From positions 11,478,413 through 11,542,412 of the forward strand of contig CM065301.1 of the NCBI GenBank assembly GCA_032871835.1: 64,000 bases of DNA, written 5' to 3'. This document shows positions 25,970-35,786 of the stretch, one piece after another. Numbering within the stretch: the first letter of the stretch is position 1; each line of letters opens with the position of its first letter. Under the pieces are notes generated by a model. It saw only the letters and a program-made list of their open reading frames with translations, had not been told where the DNA came from and searched no databases. Source of the DNA: Dipteronia dyeriana. Its lineage: Eukaryota > Streptophyta > Magnoliopsida > Sapindales > Sapindaceae. Position numbers and translations under genes: made by a program.

Positions 25970-27284
25970 TAAGAGAGCGTTTAAAGGATTTATTGAAGCT
26001 TAAAAATATATTTTCTCCATTAATTAAACTAAGGGTGTCTCTTGAAGATACTATTAGGGAGTAAATATGAACATTGGCCATTAACAATTTAGTTTATATA
26101 TTATAGCTAAATTCGATTGATATATAGGTTGCCGAACCAAGTACTACTTTGTCCTAATTTATTTTTCCAGGACTGATCCGATTTAAGTATGATTATATTT
26201 ACAGTGTTGTTAAGTTCAAGATTCTAAATACTGTTATGCTTAAAATAGTTACAAGACGTGATTCATTCGGTTATAATTTATAATCGGAAACTTCTCACAC
26301 CTAAATTCAAAAGGTTGTAGCCTGGTAGGGTTAGAAAATAATTAAGACCCCTGCATCCAACATTAAAGAATCGTTGTCGCGGACAGTCATGTTTGGATCT
26401 CAGACCTGAACAGAAATTATGTGTAGTGTATAGTGTTTACACTCTATCGTCTCGGATTAGGACGATACTCTATTAAACACAGTATAAGTAGAATCCAAGA
26501 CAAGAGTGGAGTAACCCACTTTGCCAAACACAATGTAGGGAGGGATTTCAAGTAAAATGAAAGGTGGGTGCCGTTAGAAAACCAAACCAGACAAAACCCA
26601 GATTCAATGGGTTTGGTTAGAAAGCACCATCAAAATTCAATATTCAATATTCCAGCAATTGATGATTGACCAGAAATGACATTTGCAGTAAGTAGTAAAA
26701 GAGTTACCCAGAACAGAATCAATTTTCTATTTTCTTCTTTCTACCTGAAACCCACATTTATCAATTTCTTTGATTTCATTTTGGAGATATACCCACATTT
26801 TCCAGGCCTCTTCTCCAGATTTCCCCAGAATCGGACTCAATCAAAGGTACAAACTTTCCCATCTTTTCTTCTTCTTTTTCGGTTTCTCTTGTCTGTCTTT
26901 TCATATCTGTTGCTTCAATCTCTTTCTTCTTTGCTTGCATGCTATTCAGATTTGATAAACTGGAAAATTTAATTTGTTTTGCCTACTTGATAATAGCTAA
27001 TTTAAGGATACACTTTTCGTGTGTTTCCCATATTCATTTGATGTGATTGGTTGATCGTGTCATGTGTTTTCACGAGGCGGTTTGTTCATCTGATGTGTTG
27101 AGCAAGTCACCTGATAAAATAAAATGATTTGGGTATGTTTTCACATGGTGATATATGTTCATTCAACATGATTATGTTATTGTTTAAACTGATGCTCAGT
27201 GAATATTTATATTTGTTTATATTTTAAGTAAGTAAAAAAATTAGTTTAATTTTCAGTTGAAATAGGATGTGCAAAAAGATTATG
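25970..27284. other. Intergenic region, no gene recognised
   Basis: Contains a TC-rich stretch (about 26700-26940) that looks like an untranslated leader with a possible donor at CAAAG|GTACAAAC (near 26845). No matching downstream exon was found before the transposon island begins at 27288. Confidence 0.5.
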
Positions 27285-27287
27285 TTA

Positions 27288-28274
27288 GGGCCGTTTGTTT
27301 TTGTGTTTGAAGTCTGAAGTCTGACGGTGTCTAAAATATCATTTAAGATATCAAGTTTGATTTTTTAGACATATGATATCTAAAATACCATTAAAAAGTG
27401 TTTCACAAATAACATAATTCTAATTAAACTAAATGTTACGATAACGTTTGTTTTTTAATTTAAAATCTAAATAGGTCTGAACAGTTCTGAAATCTGAACA
27501 GGTCTAAAATCTAAAATTCAGATAACATGTTTGTTTTTTTGTATCTGAAATCTGAACAAAAAAAATTAAACTGTTTGTTTTTTCAAAACATAACATCTGA
27601 AAATCTGTAATTTAACATTCTTACTCTACACTTTTAATGGTTATATATATTACACTATTAATGATAATAAACTTTAAATTAATAGTATAATTTTTGTAAG
27701 GCATTCAATAAAATATATTTTTAAAATTTAATAAAAATGAATGCTTAAAGAAATTAAACCATGAATTACTTTAAAAAAAAAGTAAGTCATTTAATTCTGT
27801 AATTTAAATTCACCAAATCAAAAATACATGAAATTAAAATAAAACTCTGTTTAATTATCTAGATATCAAAGTAAAAAAAAAAAAAAAAAAAATGTTATCT
27901 ACTTAACTATGATATTAAAGGAAAAAATAAATAAAGAAAATAAAGAAAAACAAAACAAAAAAGAAATAATTTCTTACAAAAGATAATCTTGTTCTTCGGA
28001 AATAACAAATTGTATTTTAGGGCTTTAAATTAGGTTTTACAGATAAATATTTGTTTTATATGGGGTGGTTTAATTGGAATTATGTTATTTGTAAAAGGAT
28101 ATTTTGGAAAGAAAATTAAAAAAAAAAAAATCAGACTAAAATCTCTTCAGACTTCAACCAGCTTTCCTGACTTTTCATCTTCAGATACTTTTTAATGGTA
28201 TTTTTGATATCAGATGTCTAAAAACAAACTTGATATCTTAAGTGATACTTTAGATATACAAAACAAACAGACCC
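27288..28274. mobile_element. PIF/Harbinger-like non-autonomous element, 987 bp
   Basis: Starts GGGCCGTTTGTTTTTG and ends with the inverse of GGGTCTGTTTGTTTTG. It is flanked by TTA on both sides (27285-27287 and 28275-28277), the target duplication typical of PIF/Harbinger. Inner arms share GAAGTCTGA and AAGATATCAAGTTTG. No transposase is encoded. An hAT origin is less likely because no 8-bp duplication is seen. Confidence 0.65.
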
Positions 28275-28303
28275 TTAGTGTTTTAATTTTAAACTGATGC
28301 TTA

Positions 28304-29115
28304 GAGGTTGTTTGTTTTTGGTCTAATATCTGAAGTAGTTTGAAAATAGCAGATTCAAATTTCTTGTTTATTTGTATATATCCTCTAAAATCTGAAATGG
28401 AGCAAAAATTGTCTGAAAAAATTAATCTAGAAATCCTGGCTTTTATTTGAACTATTTTGCACCAACACCATTACTTCTGTAAATACCCTTGAAAACCTCA
28501 ACAAATCACATACTCTATTATAATGTACTTCTCTTGTTTTGTTTTTATCCTTGTAGGCCTTTTGTTATTTATTTTTTTAAACAAGTACTCCTGTTTTTTG
28601 TTTTTACTTTTTACTGTATTTCTCTCTTTTTATTTTAAACAAGTATGTCTCTATTTTATTTTATTTTAAAACAAGTACTTATCTTATTTTTAGTTTTTAG
28701 AAAATACTATTTTGTTTCTGTACAATTTAATTTACTCAGTATTTTTTCTAAGAATTTTGCATTTTATTATTTAGTCATGAATTTAATTTTTTAAATATCC
28801 TTTTTCCTATTTTTAACGTATAAATTAACTAAATTATGTTTTCAAATATTAATTTAATTTAAAATAAAAAATATGGTGTCTAATAAAATAAAAATAATAA
28901 AATTATGTGAACAATATAATTATATTAAATATAATACATAAAACTATTAATATTTATAAGGGCATGATTGTCTTGTTACTAGTTTTCAGATATTGATATT
29001 TAGACATCATAAATAAAAAACAAACGTATATTCCAGATTTCAAATTTTGGTTGCTTTTCGGACTTTAGACAAGTTCATAACTATTCTGATCTCAGACAAA
29101 AAAACAAAAGCTACC
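28304..29115. mobile_element. Second PIF/Harbinger-like element, 812 bp
   Basis: Begins GAGGTTGTTTGTTTTTGG and ends with the inverse of GGTAGCTTTTGTTTTTTTG. TTA flanks it at 28301-28303 and 29116-29118. It starts 30 bp after the previous element and has a similar terminal style. No coding sequence. Confidence 0.55.
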
Positions 29116-29566
29116 TTAGTATATAGTCAAATAGTTGAATTTCAATTTATTAGATATCATAAATAAATAATTGATTAGACCATTTATATGAATCCAACTT
29201 TATAATTTGTTATATTGATTATGTTTAGTTCTATATATTGCTTAAATCATTTTCAAAACTTGGTAAACAAACAACTTTACAACTTTTTTTCATGGTTAAA
29301 AAAATAATCTAAAATGGTTCCAAACTACACCTTAAGTAACTAGTTAAACTTTAGTATTTCCCCCAAAAAAAAGTATTTGGATCCTCACTTCACCTCATCT
29401 TGTCGTCATCTAAATGAATGATCTGGATTAATTATATTTTTAGTTGTGTAAAACTTTAAAATTAATAGAAATAATTCAATCCATTGGTTTGCTTAATTAG
29501 ACACGTATCAATATATTGTATAGGTGATGAGAGAAAAGGTGAGGGGAGGATCCAGATTAAAAAAAA

Positions 29567-29670
29567 ACGACGATAGGCATAACTCAATAGATACATGGAC
29601 AAGTTTGGACTTGAGTAAATGACTCACAAATCAACGGTCTGAATCCTATAAAAAAATACATGGTCTAGAT
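29567..29670 (+). mobile_element. tRNA-derived SINE head, copy 1
   Basis: Duplicate of the SINE head at 30194-30293, with a more decayed promoter: the box B position reads GGTCTGAATCC instead of GGTTCGAATCC. Confidence 0.55.
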
Positions 29671-30193
29671 CAGTGTTTGAAAATACACGGCGGTTGACGG
29701 CTGTCCGGATTAAAACAAAATAGGTTGTATTAGGCGATGGATAAAAAACAGACGATTTGGTCATTTTGTCGATCGATTTACCAATTAACCGGTGTAAGCG
29801 GAGTCAAAATCGTTTTTATATCCTAATTACATTGTTAAAATTTTGAATATTGATTTTTTAAAAAGATTGAGTATTTGTTTTGTATATAGGGAAAATAATT
29901 ATAAATAAATAAATTACCGACCGTTTAGGCCCTATGTGTTAGGTTGTTGCCCGACTAGCGTCTGGCGTTTATTAGAACACCTTAAGTAACTAGTTAAACC
30001 TTAGTATTTCACACAAAAAAAAAAAAGTATTTGGATCCTCATCTCATCTTGTCGTCACCTAAATTAATGGTCTGAATTAATTCTATTTTTAGTTGTGTAA
30101 AACTTAAAAATTAATAAAAATAATCCAGATTGTATATGTGATGAGAGAAAATGTGAGGAGAGGATCCAGATAAAAAAAATAAAAATAAAAACC

Positions 30194-30690
30194 CGAGGGA
30201 CATAGCTCAGCTGATAGATGAACGGGCTTAGACTTGAGTAAATGACTCACAAGTCAACGGTTCGAATCCTATAAAGAAATACATGGTCTAGATCAGTGTT
30301 TGAAAATATGTGGCGGCTGACGGTCGTCCGGATTAGAACAAAATGTGCCGTATTAGGCGACGGGTAAAAAACATACGATTTGACCATTTTATCGGTCGAT
30401 TTTACCAATTAGTCGGTCTAAACGGAGTCAAAATCGTTTTTATATCCTAATTACATTGTTTAAAACTTGAATATTGATTTTTTTTTTGAAAATATTGAAT
30501 ATTGGTTTTGTATGTAGGAAAACTAATTAAAAATAAATAAATTATCGGTCGCCTAGGCACCGTCCAGGTGCCACCTAAGCCCTAGGAGCTAGGTTGCCGT
30601 CCGACTAGTGTCTAGCGTTTACTAGAACATCGGTAACACCGGTCTAGATAAGTGGGTAGATAAATATTTTTTTAAAAAAAAACTATAACT
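30194..30690 (+). mobile_element. tRNA-derived SINE, copy 2, split by an hAT element
   Basis: A box A-like motif TAGCTCAGCTGA (30203-30214) and a perfect consensus box B GGTTCGAATCC (30259-30269) form an internal RNA polymerase III promoter as in tRNA-derived SINEs. The body is interrupted at 30294 by a 348-bp hAT element and resumes at 30642, followed by a T-run and A-run tail. It does not fold into a full tRNA cloverleaf that I can see. Confidence 0.6.
30294..30641. mobile_element. hAT-like MITE, 348 bp, inside a SINE
   Basis: Flanked by the perfect 8-bp repeat GTCTAGAT (30286-30293 and 30642-30649). Ends CAGTGTT and AACACCG form a short imperfect inverted repeat. The interior has the CCTAGG-rich composition common in plant hAT MITEs. 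Confidence 0.7.
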
Positions 30691-31745
30691 AATATAAGAA
30701 TTGCAATAGTTTATCAATTTTAATTATATTTATTTCTTTTAAAAAATCAATTCTGTTTATTATAAATTATTTTTTAAAGATATTTACAAATAACAATTTG
30801 CTATTAACAAACGTGTTGTTTATTTAAAAAAAAACATTTGTTTTTTGAGTTACAAAAATAATAAAGATTTTAAAAAGTATATATATGTTCCTTGTTTTTT
30901 TTTATCCAATTGTTTTATCTTTAACTTTTATTTTATTTTACTTTTATAAATGAAAGTAGAAACGTTTTCATCCCCGTTTTTGTAAAACGGTTTTCAACCC
31001 TAATTTATTAAAGATTTCCTGCTGATTTAAAGGATTTCTACGGTTTTTTTTTTTTTTTTGTAAAAGGATATCTACGGTATTGAAAACACTAAACTAGTGT
31101 TGATAATAATAATAAAAATGTTAGGGTTCCTAAATGATATTGGCACGTGAGATATCTAACGTCTTATTAACCATGGAATTATATGATGAGTGATGTGATG
31201 TTGATACCTTACATGCCAACATTATTCGAAAAAGAATTTAAGAAAAAAATTAGGAAACATAAAATTACTTTTTTTAAAAAGCACACACAATCGTCTTCTT
31301 TTTAATATTTTTTGTGTCATAAAGTTCCCTTACCCCTTATGATGATAACCTAACTTATAATTTGTGTATGGAGTCCATAACTTGATTCCTAATAATTTTA
31401 GAGAACTAAAATCGTATTATATTTATGATTTATGTTATTTTGAACGAGGTACACGTAACTTGATTTCCAATAGTTTTAGTAAATATGATAATCACAAATT
31501 GAAAGTTAAATTCCTTTTTACTCATTAGAAATACTGATTAGTAAACAAATGAGGTTAGTACAATGAGGTTGAATAATAATAATAACAATAATAACAAAAT
31601 CCTATTTTTATACAATATTATACTTAAATTTATTAATCACAAACTCTAATTTTAATTATTTAAAAATTTGGATGAGCAGAGAACTCTCGTCTTAGTGACA
31701 AAGGTATTTTGGTATCATTCGTACAATCAAAACAAAATACCACTA
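30690..31745. other. Intergenic region, no gene seen
   Basis: Very AT-rich with long A and T runs and no frame resembling a known protein. Confidence 0.6.
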
Positions 31746-31753
31746 CCATCATG

Positions 31754-32255
31754 TAGAGGTGTCCACGGTTTGGTTAAACAGTTCGAAACCGAACCGAAAC
31801 CGAAACCGAAACCGTCGGTTACAAAACCTGTTGGCAACCGGATCCCGACGGTTCGGTTACGGTTATGGGATCTTAAAAACCGACCAAAAACTGACGGTTT
31901 CAAAATTTAAAAAAAAACCCAATGAAATGCTGACACATGGCAGCATTTCAGAAAAAAAAATTAATTGGCAAAAAATATATATAAAATAATATATATATTA
32001 ATTTTTGTAAAAAAACAAAAACAAAAACAAACAAAAATAAACCGAACGAACCGAACCGAACCGTTCAGTTTCACAAACCGAAACCAAAACCGAACCGAAC
32101 CGAACCGTTCGGTTTCGGAAAACCGAAACCGAAACAGATCCTAAAACCGTCGGTTCCGAAACCGCCCCAAACCGTCCTATTCCGGTTACGGTTCGGCCTT
32201 TCCACGGAACCAAAACCGACGGTTCGAAACCGAAACCGAACCGTGGACACCATTA
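31754..32255. mobile_element. hAT non-autonomous element, 502 bp, with internal AACCGA-type repeats
   Basis: Ends TAGAGGTGTCCACGGTT and, inverted, TAATGGTGTCCACGGTT match at 15 of 17 positions. The flanks are the perfect 8-bp repeat CCATCATG (31746-31753 and 32256-32263). The interior near both ends is built of degenerate five- to six-base units such as AACCG and AACCGA. Apparent reading frames here only reflect these units. Confidence 0.88.
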
Positions 32256-32580
32256 CCATCATGTAATTTTGAATAGAATAGCAATGTTGCAATCCTTTGA
32301 CTATAATATAAATATAATTTAGGATACCACCGTTAAATTGGTTAAATGGTAAAAATCACTCATTTAGCTCGTCAATATTTCATATTTGAGTCGTCAAAAA
32401 ATAGAAATAATTTAGGATAAAATTTAGATATAGAGTCTCTCTATATAGTCCGTAAATTATTACTATTATCAGTTTTTGAAAATACAAAAAATAAAATTTT
32501 GTTATGATGTTACTGATCTAATAAAACTTTCATAACGTGATCCCGGTGAGAATTTTCATATATATATAACTTTTCTTCTT

Positions 32581-32869
32581 GGTGTTTACCGATAAATATA
32601 TATCGGTGTCTTACATGTAAACTATTGCATTCAATTGTTTTGATTCAATATACATGCATTTGTTAGTGTTTATCTATAATCTATGGTCCATATACAATAC
32701 ACTGATATATAAAATATATCGGTTAATGTATGCTGATATAAAATACATTAGTGTATTGTATGTGGACCATAGATTATTAATAAATACTAATAAATACATG
32801 CAGACTGAATCAAAGCAATTGAATTTAATGATTGACATAAAAGTCACCGAAATATATTTACTGGTTTCC
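32581..32869. mobile_element. Foldback MITE, 289 bp
   Basis: Two arms of about 130 bp are inverted copies almost throughout, sharing for example AATCTATGGTCCA, ATACAATACACT and TTGATTCA. A short spacer separates them, so the element could fold into one long hairpin. I could not fix a target-site duplication. The core resembles the MITE in TIC100 intron 4. Confidence 0.7.
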
Positions 32870-32939
32870 TATATTATATATATAGTGGATATTTTATGGT
32901 TTTTATCGTTTTGTTAATTTTTTTTATTTATTTAAATAA

Positions 32940-33541
32940 GGGAGAATTGTATAAATGTCTCTCGAGATTTGATAAAATTGTACAGATATGACAATTTTGG
33001 TCATATACGCACAAACTTCCCTCAGCATTTGAAAAATATTATACAAACATCCTCTACCGTTGAATGAAGTCATTAGTCAATGATCAAACGTGTAAAAAGT
33101 CTAAAATACCCTATATTTTTATTTTAAATAAACTTTTTTTAAAATAAAACAAAAAATATTAAATTTTTTAGAAAACATGAATGTACCTTAACCCAAAAAA
33201 GATATCTATCTTTAAAAAAAAAATATTAGTTAGTGCAATCCCCATGATTTTAAATATATATTTTTTTTTAATTTGTAAAGCTGGTTTTTTTTTTCCGATT
33301 TCAGATTTCAGATTTAAGATACCTATATGTTTTCTAAAATATATTTTAAATAATTTTTTTATCTTATTTATACAAAATTTAGTTAATTTAAAATAAAAAT
33401 AAAGGGTATTTTATACTTTTTATATTTTTAATTATTAACTAACGGTAGAAAAAATTTGTTCAATAATTTTCAAATATCAAGAAAAGTTTAAGTATATAAC
33501 CAATAATGTCATTAATGTCTATGGTGATTGTGCAATTCCCC
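32940..33541. mobile_element. Mutator-like MITE, 602 bp
   Basis: Flanked by the perfect direct repeat ATTTAAATAA (32930-32939 and 33542-33551). Ends GGGAGAATTG and, inverted, GGGGAATTGC open long arms that share CTACCGTT and AAAATACCCT. A 9-10-bp duplication with long inverted arms fits the Mutator superfamily. Confidence 0.82.
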
Positions 33542-33551
33542 ATTTAAATAA

Positions 33552-34009
33552 TTTAGCTAGTTAGTTGTCCGGTTGTCCCCTGTATGGCTGTATAGTTTTG
33601 AGGTGGTACACGTTAAACGATGTAACGATGGTAGCTAAACTCCATTTTGTGGTTATTTTACTGTTTTTATCGTTTTGTTATTTATTTTTTCTTGAAATAT
33701 TTGTTATTTTGCGGTGAATTTAGCTATTGGTGGGTAGACCGGTAGTTATGCACTTATGCTTAACAAATAACAACTAACCTTAAAATTTAACCAAACGTGT
33801 ATAGTGGCTAAACTCATTTTGGGGTTATTTTACTGTTTTTTATCTTCTTGTTAGTTATGAATTATTATTTAGGGTTTAACTGTAAATTCACTCGGCAACT
33901 ATATAGTTCCACTGTAGTAGCTGAACCCTTATTCTTGTTCTTATTATTATGAAGAACAAATTAGAAATCCTTAAATTTTTCTTAAGTGAGTGCAGTTGTG
34001 ATGATGTAA

Positions 34010-34052
<43 letters not shown>

Positions 34053-34835
34053 CGAAAATTTTCTTATAAGGGCACGGACATTAAATATGAGCTACTTATT
34101 TTATATATTTTTATTTGGTATAAAAAAAAATTAAGAATTCTTTGTTCAATTTTTTATTTTATTTTAAAAGTTTGTATTATATATATAATTATATGCAAAA
34201 AAAATATTTATTATCAAATTTTCCTTAACCATTATATAAGTTAGTTTGTTGTCTTTGGATTTCAATAAAAGGGTCTACAAAAATCAATGATTTAAAAATT
34301 AAAAAATAAAATTTAAAACAAAAAAGAAACTAAACTCCTGTAAATTCAGTATAAGGTTTAGCTTATAAGGGTCTTCTTTGGTATTGATGTCCTAAATTTG
34401 CTGAACCAGCTTTTTATTTTATTTATTATTATTTTAAAATACTTTACCAGTTTCGTTGCAAAACACAAGTTTCAAAATTTTCCTCCAAACTATGTGATAA
34501 TCTGTTAATTTTTGAATTTTAAAATTTTAATTTATAAATTATTTGAAGGATTGAAATTTAACTGAACATGACTTTGTGTGTCTGGTAGAGCTTAACCGCA
34601 ACATGATTTAAATCGGAATGTTGAGATAAATTTGGGATTTCATGGAAACCGATAGATTGCCAAATTTCTTTGTTCGATTGTTTTGTATTTTTATATTTTG
34701 TATGTTTATATATTTTTTTAATTGTCCTTTAATCTAACACCTATACGATTTTATTGGGACCTGTCGAAATCAAATATTACATGTGTGATTTGATTATCTA
34801 TACATATAACGGGATCTATCGAAATCAAACATTAT
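33552..34835. other. Intergenic region, no gene seen
   Basis: AT-rich. Holds an imperfect direct repeat containing GGTTATTTTACTGTTTTT (about 33600-33690 and 33785-33860) and a (TA)n microsatellite at 34029-34052. Confidence 0.6.
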
Positions 34836-34839
34836 ACGC

Positions 34840-35148
34840 GTGATTTGAATATCTATTACTATAACCGAGGGCACACACCAATTACATCATGGTTAAAATA
34901 TCTACTCCAGCAACAGGAGGAGTACACAAAATTACATCTGTACAAAATTACATCTGTGGTATGAACTACTCCGGTAACTGACTACTCCTGTAACAAGAGG
35001 CGTATACAAAATTACATCCGTGGTTTGAACTACTTCTGTAACGGGAGGCGTACACAGAATTATGTTTGTGGTTTGAATATCTATTTCTATAATGGGAGGC
35101 GCACATAGAATTACATTCGTGGTTTGAATATCTACTCCCGTAAATCCG
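34840..35148 (+). repeat. Array of ~50-bp tandem repeats upstream of the DNA demethylase
   Basis: About six degenerate units built on TGGTTTGAATATCTACTC, a GGGAGGCG core and an AGAATTACAT(C/T)CG end; the best preserved start near 35020, 35068 and 35119. The units contain CG sites. The array ends about 640 bp before the start codon of the gene at 35787. A related pair of longer units with TCGAAATCAAA lies just upstream (34757-34850). Confidence 0.75.
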
Positions 35149-35786
35149 TGGCTTGGGAGCATCAGGACTTTCCCTAAGAGGGAATGTATAGATTTCCCGA
35201 ATTTTAGAATTGTATACAGTGACACATTAACAATAATGCTACTATAGTCTTTTTTTTCTTTTCTATTTTCGTTTTTTTCCTAAACTGTCACACACAAAAT
35301 CGAGAGTCGAGAGAGCACATTGTTATCAAATCAAAAAGTTGAGTTCCACTCGAGATGCAACATCTCCTCCAACGAGTCCAACCTCAACTTCTTTTCAGGG
35401 ATTCTGATTTCCAGATTGACCAATACCAACAAAATAAACCACACTTGGTTGTGACACAATAAAAATCAAACACCTCCAATCACAGTAACCGCACCAATTT
35501 CTTCTCTGTTCTACTCTGCTTTTCATTCTTTCTTCACTTCACGTAACAGATTTTTCTGATTATATTTTTGTTTCAATCACTTTTTTCCTTAACGGTTGAA
35601 TTCTGTTTTTTTTTGTTGGATATTGATTCATGGGTATTTTTTTTTCTTTCTCAGAATCTTTTTTTTTAAATTATTAGTTTTTATAAATTTGACAACTGCA
35701 TTGCTCATGAATAGTTGTTGTTGTTGTTTGTGAACAGGGTTTGAGTTGATTATGGTTTTTGCTGGGTTATAGTTTAGACAGGAAAT

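Larger units (their letters stand above)
29328..30641 (+). repeat. Tandem duplication, ~650-bp unit
   Basis: Copy 1 (about 29328-29977) and copy 2 (about 29978-30641) run in the same direction with high similarity. For example ACACCTTAAGTAACTAGTTA starts both, and both carry a SINE head and an hAT-like segment. Copy 2 has the complete hAT with both target-site copies; in copy 1 its right end is cut at the junction. The junction sequence AACACC matches both the end of the hAT (AACACCG) and the start of the unit (ACACCTTAAG). Confidence 0.8.

Noticed and set aside
26676..26972. 98-residue + strand frame with a hydrophobic look
   Set aside because: TC-rich leader-like DNA; no downstream exon joins it in frame.
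30201..30270. Possible tRNA gene
   Set aside because: Boxes A and B are present, but I could not close an acceptor stem or name an anticodon; it fits a SINE head.
31668..32292. Overlapping frames rich in Arg/Pro/Lys or Gly/Phe/Val
   Set aside because: Produced by AACCG-type repeats inside an hAT element.
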